NCBI RefSeq assembly: GCF_029168945.1
Contig: NC_083602.1
Coordinates: 31,111,323-31,175,322, forward strand
Direction: 5' to 3'
DNA from: Cannabis sativa
Lineage: Eukaryota > Streptophyta > Magnoliopsida > Rosales > Cannabaceae
DNA length: 64,000 nucleotides
Positions 22,821 to 34,900 of the stretch are shown here, piece after piece (position 1 is the first letter of the stretch; each line of letters begins with the position of its first letter). A model generated the notes under the pieces. That model made no database searches, was not told where the DNA came from, and saw only the letters and a list, made by a program, of their open reading frames with translations. A program made the translations under genes and the position numbers.

Positions 22821-25800
22821 ATGTCTCTAAGGCCAAGAAAATCCTTGCAAATATCCATGCATGATGAACAGAACAAATTACCCGAAAATGGCTCACCAAC
22901 CAAATCCCACAAACGCAAATGGAGGTTGGTTTTCACTGCCATATCCTTCACTACAACTCTTCGTTATCTTGCCAAGAACGTAACCCAAAGCAAAGCAAAA
23001 CTTTTGCGCTCCCTCTCCTATATCGCCATTGACGTCCAGCCCTCCAAACGATCAGGTGGTAATGATAATAATGATTCTTTTTCTTTTCTTGATAGTATTG
23101 ACCCGAAAGCTCTTGCTGATATTGTTAGGGCTAAGAACATTGAAAGCCTTGTGAGTCAATATGGAGGAGTCAAAGAACTGGCTGAAACCCTTCAAACTGA
23201 TGTCACGAATGGTATTAGTAATTCTGATTTCATATATAGAAAGAATGTTCTTGGAGCTAATGAATACCAGAAGCCACCTGCAAAAGGGTTTCTCACTTTT
23301 GTGTTTGATGCGTTTAAAGACACCGTTATTATCATACTCTTGGTTTGTGCCCTGCTCTCTTTGGGGTTTGGTATCAAGCAACATGGCTGGAAAGATGGGT
23401 GGTTTGATGGGGGGAGTATTATTTTTGCTGTCTTTCTTGTTGTTGTGGTCTCTGCTGTGTCTAATTTCAACCAGTCTAGACAATTTCAGAAGCTATCCAC
23501 AAAGAGCAGTGACATAAGGGTGGAAGTTGTTAGAGATGGACGACGACATCCAATTTCTATCTTTGACATTGTGGTGGGTGATGTCGTTTGCTTGAAGATT
23601 GGTGATCAAATTCCGGCTGATGGGTTATTCTTGGAAGGCCATGCTTTGAAAGTTGATGAGTCTAGTATGACTGGAGAAAGTGACCATGTTGAGATCAATG
23701 TTGGTGGGAATCCCTTTTTGTTGTCTGGAACAAAGGTGGCAGATGGGTTTGGAACCATGCTTGTGACTTCTGTGGGCATGAACACCGCTTGGGGAGAGAT
23801 GATGAGCTCAGTAAGCAGGGACTTAGATGAAGAGACGCCTTTGCAAGCACGGCTCGAGAAGTTGACATCTTTGATCGGAAAGGTTGGTCTGTCTGTTGCA
23901 ACACTTGTTCTTGTCGTTTTGATGATTCGTTATTTCACAGGGCACACCACTGATGATAACGGATTGAGGGAATTCAATGGCAGTAAGACTAAGTTTGATG
24001 ATATCATGAATGCTGTTATAGGCATTATTGCTGCAGCAGTGACAATCGTTGTGGTAGCAATTCCTGAAGGTCTGCCGCTTGCTGTTACTCTTACTCTTGC
24101 TTATTCTATGAAGAGAATGATGAAAGACAATGCAATGGTTCGAAAGCTCTCTGCTTGTGAGACAATGGGGTCAGCCACAACAATCTGTACTGACAAAACA
24201 GGAACTCTTACTTTAAATGAGATGAAGGTTGTGGAGGTTTGGCTTGGCAAAGAACCTCTGACTCTGAGTGAAGATGTTGTGTCGCAAATGTCTCCAACAG
24301 TTATCAGCTTACTGCAGGAATCCATTGGTTTAAACACCACTGGAAGTGTTTATAAGCAAAGTCCTGATTCTGCTCTTGAAATTTCTGGTAGCCCAACCGA
24401 GAAAGCAATACTTTCATGGGGTGTGTTCAGTTTGGGGTTGGATATAGATCAAGTCAAGACAAAATGCGAGATAATCCAAGTAGAGTCCTTCAATTCTGAG
24501 AAAAAGAGGAGTGGAGTTTTAATAAGAAGAAAGCAGGAGAAGACTCTTCAAACCCACTGGAAAGGAGCTGCTGAAATGGTCCTTGCTATGTGTTCAAGCT
24601 ATTATGACAGAGATGGAACCATTAGGGTCATGAATGACGAAGAGAGAAGATGCATTGAAATAATCATCCAGAGTATGGCTGCCAAGAGCTTGAGATGCAT
24701 TGCTTTTGGGCATAGAGAAGAACTTGAAGGAGATGAGCAACAGGTTCATGAGAAGCTTGAAGAAAGTGAACTCACTTTACTTGGTATTGGAGGTCTAAAG
24801 GACCCATGTCGACCAGGAGTTAGGATGGCTGTCGAGACTTGCACTGCTGCCGGTGTGAGCATTAAAATGATAACGGGTGACAATGTCCACACAGCAAGAG
24901 CTATTGCAATTGATTGTGGGATTCTAAAACCTGATGAGGATATGGAAAGTGATGTTGTAGTTGAAGGTGTGAAGTTCAGGAATTATTCACAAGAAGAAAG
25001 ATTGGAGAAAGTTGAAAGAATCCGAGTCATGGCTAGGTCGTCCCCATTTGACAAACTTCTAATGGTTGAGTGCTTGAAGCAAAAAGGTCACGTAGTGGCA
25101 GTCACTGGAGATGGAACAAATGATGCACCAGCTCTCAAGGAAGCAGATATTGGACTTTCAATGGGGATCCAAGGTACTGAAGTAGCAAAGGAAAGCTCAG
25201 ATATAGTTATTTTGGATGATAATTTTACTTCGGTGGTAACTGTTCTAAGATGGGGAAGGTGTGTATACAACAACATTCAGAAATTCATTCAGTTTCAGCT
25301 TACTGTGAATGTTGCTGCTCTAGTTATCAACTTTGTAGCCTCTGTGTCTTCTGGTAAAGTCCCATTGACTGCTGTCCAGCTTTTGTGGGTGAACCTTATC
25401 ATGGATACATTAGCAGCTTTAGCATTAGCCACTGAACAACCAACCAACGAACTCATGAAGAAACCGCCTGTGGGTCGAAAGGAGCCTCTCATTACCAGAA
25501 TCATGTGGAGAAACCTCATTGCACATGCTTTGTTTCAAGTCACTGTCTTGCTGACTCTACAATTCAAGGGAAGATCAATCTTCAATGTAGATGAAAAGGT
25601 CAAGAACACAATCATTTTCAATACTTTTGTTCTATGCCAAGTCTTCAACGAATTCAATGCAAGGAAACTGGAAAAGAAGAATATATTTCAAGGGATACAC
25701 AAGAATAAACTCTTTTTGGGTATCATTGGAGTTACAATACTGCTTCAAGTGTTGATGGTGGAGTTTCTGAAGAAGTTTGCTAGTACTGAAAGGCTGAATT

Positions 25801-25910
25801 GGGGGCAATGGGGTGCTAGCATTGGCATTGCAGCTTTGTCTTGGCCAATTGGTTGGCTTGTCAAGTGCATCCCAGTTTCTGGAAACAAGGTGGTAGATCC
25901 TGCAAGTTAA
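22821..25910 (+). CDS. plasma-membrane-type Ca2+-ATPase (ACA12/13-like), copy 1
   Basis: A single 1029-residue open frame without introns, as in the ACA12/ACA13 branch of plant autoinhibited Ca2+ pumps (P-type IIB). It uses ATP to export cytosolic Ca2+, most likely across the plasma membrane. Visible features: a basic N-terminal segment around W34 (KRKWRLVF), where relatives carry the calmodulin-binding autoinhibitory region; TM1-TM2 at about 158-216; the actuator motif TGES at 284-287; TM4 with PEGLP at 415-419; the phosphorylation site DKTGTLT with D458; the hinge TGDGTND at 762-768; TM5-TM6 with VNLIMDT, whose Asn and Asp are Ca2+ ligands in this family; then four further helices. Length is normal. 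The start is the ATG followed by SLRP, shared with the second copy. Compared with copy 2 it has nine extra C-terminal residues. The gene is intact and probably expressed; the ACA12-versus-ACA13 label cannot be settled here. Confidence 0.96.
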   Translation: MSLRPRKSLQISMHDEQNKLPENGSPTKSHKRKWRLVFTAISFTTTLRYLAKNVTQSKAKLLRSLSYIAIDVQPSKRSGGNDNNDSFSFLDSIDPKALADIVRAKNIESLVSQYGGVKELAETLQTDVTNGISNSDFIYRKNVLGANEYQKPPAKGFLTFVFDAFKDTVIIILLVCALLSLGFGIKQHGWKDGWFDGGSIIFAVFLVVVVSAVSNFNQSRQFQKLSTKSSDIRVEVVRDGRRHPISIFDIVVGDVVCLKIGDQIPADGLFLEGHALKVDESSMTGESDHVEINVGGNPFLLSGTKVADGFGTMLVTSVGMNTAWGEMMSSVSRDLDEETPLQARLEKLTSLIGKVGLSVATLVLVVLMIRYFTGHTTDDNGLREFNGSKTKFDDIMNAVIGIIAAAVTIVVVAIPEGLPLAVTLTLAYSMKRMMKDNAMVRKLSACETMGSATTICTDKTGTLTLNEMKVVEVWLGKEPLTLSEDVVSQMSPTVISLLQESIGLNTTGSVYKQSPDSALEISGSPTEKAILSWGVFSLGLDIDQVKTKCEIIQVESFNSEKKRSGVLIRRKQEKTLQTHWKGAAEMVLAMCSSYYDRDGTIRVMNDEERRCIEIIIQSMAAKSLRCIAFGHREELEGDEQQVHEKLEESELTLLGIGGLKDPCRPGVRMAVETCTAAGVSIKMITGDNVHTARAIAIDCGILKPDEDMESDVVVEGVKFRNYSQEERLEKVERIRVMARSSPFDKLLMVECLKQKGHVVAVTGDGTNDAPALKEADIGLSMGIQGTEVAKESSDIVILDDNFTSVVTVLRWGRCVYNNIQKFIQFQLTVNVAALVINFVASVSSGKVPLTAVQLLWVNLIMDTLAALALATEQPTNELMKKPPVGRKEPLITRIMWRNLIAHALFQVTVLLTLQFKGRSIFNVDEKVKNTIIFNTFVLCQVFNEFNARKLEKKNIFQGIHKNKLFLGIIGVTILLQVLMVEFLKKFASTERLNWGQWGASIGIAALSWPIGWLVKCIPVSGNKVVDPAS

Positions 25911-26087
25911 TAGATAGTAGTAATGAGTTCCTTTGCATTTTTTATTTCTTTTATTTTTTTTCTTTGTAAAGAAAGATAACTTCAGTGTAGGGTTAGGATC
26001 ATAAGCATTTATGGCTAAGTAGTCATTTTGTTCTTCCTTGTTTGAAAGAATGTGCTCGTTTTTGTTAATAGTAGTTTCAACATTAGA

Positions 26088-26093
26088 AATAAA
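26088..26093 (+). terminator. poly(A) signal of the first Ca2+-ATPase
   Basis: AATAAA, 178 bp after the stop codon. The surrounding sequence (CATTAGAAATAAAGCACA) is conserved after the second pump (CACTAGAAATTAAGCACT near 45641), which supports a shared functional 3' UTR. Confidence 0.7.
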
Positions 26094-26129
26094 GCACATT
26101 TTCACTTTAAAATGCATGTTGTCGTCCTT

Positions 26130-27059
26130 TACATTTTCTTCCTAATTTGGTTTATACAAACAGAATGCAACATTCTCTAACTCAAAAGTAACTCAGAATA
26201 TATTTATATATATATATATATATATAAATTCTGATTAAATACAAATTGATTCTAACCCAAATAAAAAAAAAAAAGATAAATTAACGACCCAATTAAATTA
26301 TTTGATTATAGTAGTTTTTTTAGGTGCTTTTATTGAAAGTTTTTGGCATTGCTACTCCTTTTTCGTGTGGCAATAGATTTGCTCATACTCTTTATTGTTG
26401 ATTTGGCCAAATACATTTTTTTTCCAGAAAAAGAGAAGACAATTAAACTTAATTTTCAAGCTAGTTTAGATAATCATATCATATATAAACAGGTATACTA
26501 AGCATAAGTTTCATGTAGTTTAGAGTTCATTAATCTTACAAAGTGTTGACTCTTGGAAGAAATGATAACACACCTAAACAAAAATTATTAATTAAAGTGC
26601 TCTTATTTTGATTCTAATTGTCTAGCAAAGTGGCAGCAGCAATTGATTTTAAACGTGTACACTAAGATAATATTGAAGCAGTTGCAACCTCTGCTTATCC
26701 AAAGAAAGAAATCGCACATATTGTCTCATTGATTTGCTTCGTGAGATTGTATGAGATGATCTACACACGATTAATTACTAGGTTGAGAATAAAATATGTG
26801 AAAAATTTTAGTTATACATTTGTCAATTGTCAAATCAACCATTAGGATGGAAGAATAATAAAATTTGAGAATAGTAACTTACATACTTGCAAAAAGGCTT
26901 AAAAGGGGTGGCTAAAATGGCGAAACATATGGTTAAAACAAATGAAAATCAATTCACTCTTGGGTACCTGCATAGTTATAGTTTCCTAGTCTAGTTTGGG
27001 ATGATTATTTGAGAAGAATAATAAATAAAAAATAAAGAGATGCAAAAAAAAAAAAAATA
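26130..27059. other. intergenic, no gene seen
   Basis: AT-rich, with a (TA)n tract at about 26202-26225 and a poly-A run at 27045-27058. The right part (26880-27059) may belong to the 3' LTR of the minus-strand Copia that follows, but I could not define an end. Confidence 0.45.
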
Positions 27060-28780
27060 GAGAGATTAGGGTTTTATTTAATTGTAAAATCAAGTAAATA
27101 ATACAACTAAAATAATCCTAATTAATTATTTGACACTATCCCTCAAACTCATAATATCGTTGCAAGAAGCATCGAGAGTGCCTAAAATAAAATAAAAATG
27201 AGAAATCGCATGCGACTTAGTAAAAAAGTCAGCAAGCTACAACTAACAAGAAACAAAAGGCAAAGTAATAGTGCTCAACTTCAGATGGTGACGAGTAAAC
27301 TGACAATCAATCTCAATATGCTTGGTGCGTTCGTGAAAAATTGAGTTATGACCAATCTGGAAGAGTGAATGATACCTATATCTACTAGTAACCATCTCTC
27401 AACCAAACAATCTCTTTAGTAGTAAATGTGATGGCATGATACTCAGCTTTCATAGAGAATTGAGAAACAATAAATTGTTTCTTGCTCTTCCAACAAATAA
27501 GGGACTTTCTCAAAAAGATTAAAAAAAAAAAAAAAACAAGTGACATATTTTCGGTATGTGAAATCAAGCCATGATCAGCATCAAGCTCGCAGCTCTAGAG
27601 AAGAGGTGGAAGGTAGTAGTAGGCTCTGAAAGATGATACCCCAAAGATACAGTAGAATGTGAACAACAACAACCCTTGGTAGAATGCAAAGAGTCCAAAA
27701 CCCATGTAAAAAATGACATACTTGAAGTGTCAATGGGTGGTTAACCTACCAAACAAGAGACTGACATAGCATTAGGTTGAGTAACAAGGAACTTGTGAAA
27801 CTCTTCTAACAGAGCAGCAAAGTTGTAAAAGCCACATGGGGGAACAGTTACAGCAATACTAAATTGTGGAGGTCAAATTTAGTTAGTTAACTGTGGTTGG
27901 TTGCCCATATGAGGAGGTTTGGGTTGATATCTATGTTGCTAAAGAGCACGATTGGCAAACTTAAGACATTGAGCTTTCCAATGACCTTTCTGTTTGCAAA
28001 ACCTACACTCATCAATACCAACCTTTGTGTGACGCTTGTTCTCTTGTGAAGGAAACAGTGTAATATGAGGGACTGCAAAAATAGAATAATTGGGTGTTGA
28101 GAGAATACCTTTCCCTAACCGAGACTTGAGACCAATTTTATTTGCTAACAATCCACCGACTATTGAATCAATTGAAGGAAGCAGATAATGATGCAATATA
28201 GAACCACGAAGTCTCTCAAAATTACTAGGAAAACCCATTAAAAATTGAATCAATCGTTGTTCCTCTTTATGAGCGATATATAGTGCAAAAGCATGTAGCT
28301 CTTCTGATTCAGTGAGTGCTAATTGATCCCAAAGATCTGTCATTACAGAATAGAACTCTTGAATGCTCATATATTTCTGTTCAATAGCTCTAATATCAAT
28401 TTCGAACTGAAAAATGCTTTGCAAAATTAGACAATGTATATAATCTCGCAAGATGGTCCCAAACTTCTTTTGTTGTCTCGTACTTTGCTAATCGAATACT
28501 AATAGATTGTTCGATAGAGTTATTTATCCAGTTGAGAATTTTCGAATTGTCTACTCTCCAATTTTTTAACAGATTTGCATTACCATTTGCAAGTTTTCTT
28601 TTAGTTCCAAAATATAACCCCACACTTTTTTTCCTTTCAAAAAATTTTTCATAGCATAGTTCCAATATGAATAATTCTTCATCAAAAAATATATAGCTAG
28701 TTTTGATTTTGTAAGGTCAATTTGATCTAATAATAACGTATCCGATGTACTGTAGTCACATTTAGCAATGAAGATGAGAA
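27060..28780 (-). pseudogene. internally deleted Copia element, minus strand
   Basis: Reading the minus strand from about 28780: gag (UBN2-type) with TKRKLANGNANLLKNW, AKYETTKEVWDHLARLY, a frameshift near 28400-28450, IQEFYSVMTDLWDQLALTE and a CCHC zinc knuckle CRFCKQKGHWKAQC near 28010. Then protease remains near 27690-27750 (TWVLDS, where the family has VLDSGASH). Then directly the end of RNase H near 27400-27510 (SKKQFIVSQFSMKAEYHAIT), so integrase and reverse transcriptase are missing. The tail with FEG plus a purine tract leads into TGTCAAATAATT at about 27144, a probable 3' LTR start. Frameshifts and the deletion make it dead. No matching 5' LTR was found. Confidence 0.8.
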
Positions 28781-29230
28781 TAGATAAGTTCTAATTTTTA
28801 CATTAGAGAATTTTATGTGACAATATTTATATAAAATTTCATATTTTATTAAATATTTGTTATATATTAATTTTTTTTTTATTTTGTATGTGTTCTATTA
28901 GTGGATCAGAAGTCACCACTATTATTTTTGAAGTTTTCTTTTTTGATATTAAGATTTTTATTGTCTAGTTCTCCTGGGGTATCTTTGCATGTCCTTAGTA
29001 TAAACAATGAACTTTTATAGATGGAAGAAAATCCTCCACTGATTAAGTAACTTTGTTACTTTTGTTATTTTAACATGTATCGGTTTCCCTTACAAAAAAT
29101 AAATATATATACATATTTATATCAATCAATGTTTTAATTTTATTTTTTTTACTTTAAATCAATGTATATATATGTGTATAGATAAGTATATTTTGAGTAA
29201 ATATGTAAATTTGTGTATATATATATGTAT
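28781..29230. other. intergenic, no gene seen
   Basis: AT-rich, with TA/TG repeats towards the right (29160-29230). Confidence 0.5.
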
Positions 29231-29672
29231 GGAACACTTTTTAATGGGTATTACCCATTGATGGGTACTAAACAAGTTTAATTATAAATATTAATTTTAA
29301 AAATATTAAACTATTAAATTTTAGTTCGATAGCGAATAATAAAAGAGAAATTAAATTTTTATGCTTAAATTAGCTACTTAATTAAAGAAAATATCAAAAA
29401 ATACCTATTTTTACACTATATTAAAAATATGTTTATATAAAAAATATTTAAGTCAAACCCAACTTTTTTTTATCATTTTTTTTGCCGAAAACTTTTTTTT
29501 ATTATTTTTTTTTTCAGCTAATGAAGCAACCCCAACTCATATAATCTAAAAATGAGAAATTTTTCTAATTAAGTAAAAAAATTAATCATAAAAACTCAAT
29601 TTTTTTTCTAATATTACCCATTTATTATGTTCTAATATTACCCATTTATGGGTAATACCCATTAAGAGTGGA
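29231..29672. mobile_element. MITE with 17-bp-plus terminal inverted repeats
   Basis: Left end GGAACACTTTTTAATGGG and right end CCCATTAAGAGTGGAC are inverted copies, and the inner ATTACCCAT/ATGGGTAAT continues the match to about 35 bp. The 440-bp interior is AT-rich and non-coding. ATGTAT occurs on both sides and could be the target duplication, but the TA-rich flanks make it uncertain. The superfamily is not determined. Confidence 0.7.
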
Positions 29673-30560
29673 CATGTATATGCATATATTATGTGATTGT
29701 ATATATATATATAATAGTGTATATATACATATGTGTGTATGTATATATATAATAGTGTGTATATATGTAGATACAATATTATTTATGTGTAATTAATATA
29801 TATGTATTTGTAATTTTTAATAATTAGTGCCTAGATCACCTCTAGTTGTGATTTGGCACCCTTGCTCACTGCCACTCTTTTTACTATCCGCTAATATTTT
29901 TTTTTTTTGTTTTGCGTTTGGAGGTTGGTATTTATTAATTTTTTTTATTTACATGGTATTATAAATGTCATTAATTGATATGTTTATGCATGTTATAGAG
30001 GAGTTTGAATATCTTAAATATTAGTGAAGTAAATTATGTGACTAAATATGTATTGTAGTCGAATGGGTGGTAATTTGAATGATAATGTATGTGTTTGTTT
30101 TGTATTATTTTCTTGTTATTTGCAGGTTTTAAAATTTTTGGGATTATCATATTATAGTCGTTGTACTGCTGAAATTTTAGTTAAAATAATGTAGTAAGAC
30201 AAAAATTAAATTAAAACTTTATAACACAAAAATAGTTATTTTCAAAATAATTAGTTAAAAAAATTAGAAATTAGAAATAAAATACAAAAATAATTCGGCA
30301 AAATAAAATGTTAGTAATTTTTAATAGAAATAAATTGTATTATTTATTAAATAATAATAAAATATTAAGAATATAAATTAAATTGACAAATTATTGAATT
30401 AAACTTAATACTTAGTCAGATAAATTAATTAAACCTAAATATATATTAGTCTAAATTATAAACTTTAATATAGTTAGTTAGTTTGAATTCGATAAAATTA
30501 ATAATTAAAAAGTAATAGTGATGATAATGTTATATCAATAACTGATGATTGTTATTTAAT
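29673..30560. other. intergenic, no gene seen
   Basis: TA-repeat tract at 29695-29800, then AT-rich unique-looking sequence. No coding evidence. Confidence 0.5.
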
Positions 30561-30613
30561 ATATTGTGAATATGATTGTTTATTTTAAATTTAAAATTAT
30601 GTTCTCTATGTAT

Positions 30614-30870
30614 AGTATGTCTGCAGCAGGTGGAAGTTCTTCCAAAAAGAAAGGGGTAGGAAGTAAATATAAGGGTGCAAATGTTGAGGAAGCGATTTTT
30701 GAAGGAAAGGAGCTCAAACTACATATTACACTTCCTGAGGAGATGGTCACTCCATGCGAGAAAAATAGAAAATACTTTAACAACATGTGTAGACATCCCT
30801 ATGAATAAGTTTACATGGAAAACTGTTTCTAAAGCTTAAATTAATTCAGCGCGGGATAAACTTGAGGTAT
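30614..30870 (+). pseudogene. En/Spm (CACTA) ptta-type protein fragment
   Basis: Reading from the internal ATG near 30617, the frame gives MSAAGGSSSKKKGVG, then EEAIFEGKELKLHITLPEEM and CEKNRKYFNNMCR, and stops; after a frame change, WKTVSKA and NSARDKLE follow, then a GTATTT that could be a splice donor. The arrangement 'GK.L.v.ip......eN...f', then W and R.kLe, resembles the N-terminal part of the ptta/En-Spm transposon proteins of plants. The resemblance is by eye. A CACTA terminus and an Ulp1 gene occur at the right end of the window, but they are not part of this fragment. Confidence 0.4.
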
Positions 30871-30961
30871 TTAGTATATTATTCTTAAACTTATAATTTA
30901 GTATATTATTTTTAAATTTATAGTTAATGCATCAATTTTAATGTGTAACTTTTTTGCAGAC

Positions 30962-31661
30962 AATTTGTGTGCCCACGAGATAATCAGGTTTTCGTGAAAA
31001 AGTTTGTGTGATTAAAACTATGCATACTCCAATACTAATAGCAACCCCACAACCATCACCTCTCATCCAACCAAGTTCTAAACAAAAATCCCAACCTTTT
31101 TTCTTTCCCTCCCAAGCCACAATTGGAAGAAAAAGTTCCAACGCGGATGGCCCGAACCCCATAATTCTAAATAAGATAACTTAAAATTGGAAACTAGGAA
31201 CACCAACAAGAACAAGCAAGACCACAATCCAATTGCTCTCAAACATTATCAAGACCCCCCTCTACCATTCATCCAAATAAAAAAGTACTTCATAAAAAAT
31301 ATCATGAATCCCACAATGATCCTTAAAACTGTGAAATCAACGATACACTTTTAGGAGGCCCCCCTCCTTCTCTTGATTCGACAAAATGACATTTTAAGTC
31401 CCTCATAAGATAACAAGAAAGGGACAGCAACGAAGCTATATGACGAAGCATCTCCCAAGTATCCTTACATCAATAAGAGTTTAGGTTACCATAACTACCT
31501 GTAAACTACCAAAGTGTCAAAATGCAATCTATATGACTCTGAGAATATCGAAAAAGATCAACATTTACCAGAGTCCCGGAGAAGGATAAGGCCCCCCACT
31601 CTTCCCACAATAATCCCACATGAATTCCATTAAGAAATTCCAACTTCTCACGAACTTGACC
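30962..31661 (-). pseudogene. LINE endonuclease fragment, distal part (minus)
   Basis: Minus-strand translation gives the rest of an apurinic-endonuclease domain of a plant LINE ORF2: REKLEFLNGIHVG, GTLVNVDLF(R)YSQSHIDC, TGSYGN, KDTWEMLRHIASL, REGGPPKSVSLISQF, then KKGWDFCLELGWMRGDG near 31050-31110. All are in Exo_endo_phos order with stops between. It continues the part at 36854-36985; the two were separated by the insertion of the young Copia at AGCAC. Confidence 0.7.
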
Positions 31662-31666
31662 AGCAC

Positions 31667-31955
31667 TGTGAAGACACAGTAACAACTGTCCATGACAGTT
31701 ATTACAGTTAGTTGTTTTTCTAACTGTTTTACTGTTATGAGTTTGTTACAGACAGTTTGGTTGTTAGCTCTATTTCTGTTGTAACCAATTCTTGTTGTGA
31801 TCATCTAGAGCTACTGATTGTGTATATAAGATCATATTGATTCATTCATCAATAAGATTCTCTTTCCAATCTTCAATCTCTCTTTCTCTACCTTTCTCTG
31901 TCTTTCTCTCTTTCTTCTTCTTCTCTGTTTTCTGGTATGGCTAATAACTTTCACA
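31667..31955 (+). repeat. 5' LTR of the young Copia
   Basis: 289 bp. TATA box GTATATAAGA at about 31821-31830, followed by TC-rich U5 sequence (TCTCTCTTTCTCTACC...). The probable polyadenylation-type AATAAG is at 31850-31855. Differs from the 3' LTR at C-A-ACTG/C-G-ACTG and within the TATA box. Confidence 0.95.
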
Positions 31956-34900
31956 TGGTATCAGAGCAATTTCCGCCATTAATGGCGAATGTTGTTTCTG
32001 GTGGAGCTGGTCTGAATGGTTCAAGAACTAACTCTGGTGACGGCAACAATGGAGGTGCCACTGGTCAAACTGCCAGTTGTCAACCGACTCTCAATCGAGG
32101 AAGAACAAGAGATCATGATGAGTTCTCTCCTGTCTATTTCACTCACAATCTTTCAATTCGTTTAAATGATCACAACTTCCTGTTGTGGAAACAATAGGTC
32201 TTAGCTGCGATTCGTGGCAACAGGTTACAACAATATATCAAAGCAGATCCCCCTGCAAAGTTTCTTTCTGATGCAGATCGAGAATCTGGTGTGCTTAACC
32301 CTGCTTATTTGGACTGGGAAGTCCAAGATCAGCTCCTCATGTCCTGGCTTCTGTCTTCAATGTCTGAAAATCTCCTCACGCGTATGGTTGGATGTGAGAC
32401 ATCGAATCAGATCTGGTCGACATTGGAGAAGTTCTTCACTCTTCAAGTTTCTGCAAAAATACTTGAGTTTCGAACCAAGCTTCAGAACTTGAAGAAAGGC
32501 TCACTCTCACTATCCGATTACTTACTCAAAGTCAAACATCACGTTGATCTTCTTGCCTCAGTTGGAGAAGTTTACAGAGCAAAAGATCATGTCGCTGCTA
32601 TCTTTAAGGGCCTTCCAAGTGAATATGACACCTTTGTCATATCCACTAATACTAGATTAGAAACATACTCTGTTGCAGAGATTGAGTCCCTTCTTCTAGC
32701 CTCAGAATCCAGAATCGAGAAAACCGATCGAGAGGTTGAGATCAGTGCTCAAGTTGCCTCACTTGACATTGATAATCCAGAAGCTAATGTTGCCAACTTC
32801 AGAAATAACTTTGGTAATTTCAGACAGCAATCTCCATCCCCGAGGTACAATTATCCATCTCAGTTCTCTCCTTCTAATCGAGGTGGCTATAGAGGTGGAC
32901 ACAATCGTGGAAGTGGCAACAACAGCTCCTATTCTAGCTTTGGATCTGGAATGTATGGTAGAGGTGCTGGCAGGTCAGTGAACACAGCAAACAAACTTCA
33001 ATGTCAGTTGTGTTTTAAGCTTGGTCATACTGCTATAGATTGTTTCTATAGATTCGATAAGAACTTCACTGGTATAACACCAAATCAAGCTTCAAGTCAG
33101 TACCACTCCTCCAGTTCAGCACAGGCCAATGTTGCTAGCACCAACACTGCTCAAGACAACAATTGGTACCCTGATTCTGGAGCTACGAATCACTGCACTC
33201 CAGACCAGCAACATCTCACCCATGGAGCTGAATATGATGGAACTGAGAAACTCTTTGTAGGTAATGGGGCAGGTTTGTCAATACAACATGTTGGTCAGTC
33301 ATTCTTTTCTACACCTTACTCATCTAAGTCATTTCAATTGAATAATCTCTTGCATGTCCCTGACATTACAAAAAATTTGTTGAGTGTTTCTAAGTTTGCA
33401 AAGGATAACAATGTTTTCTTTGAATTTCATGACAATTTTTGTTTTGTCAAGGACAAGGAGACTCGTTCAACTTTACTGAAGGGGACACTTCAGAATGGCC
33501 TGTATTTGTTTGATGCTTCCCAACTCCAGTTTCATTGTTCAAAACCTCCTAGTCAACCAAGTTCGAATCTCTCATTTTCACCTACTGGTGTCACAGCTGA
33601 AGTCAATACTTGTTCCAATTGTTCTCTTAATAATTTCTCTCAGTATTCTATTTGGCATAACAGACTTGGACACCCATCTTCTAGGGTTGTCCAAACTGTG
33701 CTAAGTCATTGTAATGTGTCCTTGAATAATGTAGAGAGCAATAAGATTTGTACTGCCTGTTGTCTTGGAAAAATACACAAGTTTCCATTTCCTAAATTCT
33801 CTGAAACTGAGTATACACAACCACTTCAGCTTGTTGTATCCGATTTATGGGGTCCCTCCCATACTCTCTCATCCAATGGCTATAAGTACTACATCCATTT
33901 CATGGATGTGTACTCAAGATTCACCTGGTTATATCTTTTGAAAAATAAATCTGATGCCTTTAAAATTTTTCAAAATTTCAAAGCTGAAAGTGAACTACAA
34001 TTAGGCACCAAATTAAAGGTTTTACAAACAGATTGGGGAGGGGAATATAGAAGTTTCACACCATTTCTGAACAAGCTTGGAGTCATTCATAGACACCCTT
34101 GTCCCACAACACATGAACAAAATGGATTAGCTGAGAGAAAACATAGACATATTGTGGAAAATGGTTTAACCTTGCTAGCTCAAGCATCTATGCCTCTTAA
34201 GTTTTGGGATGAAGCTTTTAGAGCTGCTGTCTACATTCATAATAGGCTACCTACTCCTATTTTAAATAACAAGACACCTTTAGAAGTTCTCTTTAATCAA
34301 AAACCTGACTACCTATCTCTTAGAACTTTTGGGTGTGCTTGTTTCCCAAATATAAGGCCCTATAATAAACATAAAATGGAGTTTAGATCTGCCCCTTGCA
34401 CATTCTTGGGCTATAGCCTAAACCATAAAGGGTATAAATGCCTTGATTCAAGTGGTAGAATGTACATATCCAGGGATGTTATTTTTGATGAAAATTCCTT
34501 CCCTTTTCATAAAATCTCTACTGCTACTGCCTTACCAATTAATTACTCTCCTGAGTTTTTCACTTCTGGCATTATCCCTTCAATCACTCATAGTGATGCA
34601 TCTGTTCTAACTCCTACAGATTCATTTAACTCCCACTCGAATACTGAATCTGCTACTCCTTCAGCTACATCTTCTTTACCAAATCAAGTGTCTGACCAAC
34701 CTGCTTCTATTGACACTCCTTTTTCACCTACTATTTCTGTTTTTAACAATATGCAGAATTCATCTAATGTGTTGTTTGATGTAGATGTTGCTCAGAATTT
34801 TGATAATGCAGCTGTAGCATCTGTTCAATCTATTCCTGTGGAAACTACACACTCTGCTGCAACACCTACAACAGCACCTGGTGCCTCTCCCATTTTGCAT

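Noticed and set aside
23052..25519. Several open frames antisense to or overlapping the first Ca2+-ATPase (for example 23052-23483 minus, 143 codons)
   Set aside because: They are out-of-frame shadows of a conserved coding gene, with no domain pattern. The same positions in the second pump give similar shadows.
25632..26117. 161-codon minus-strand frame at the 3' end of the first pump
   Set aside because: Half lies over the coding region and half over the 3' UTR; no family resemblance, and codon content follows the complement of the gene.
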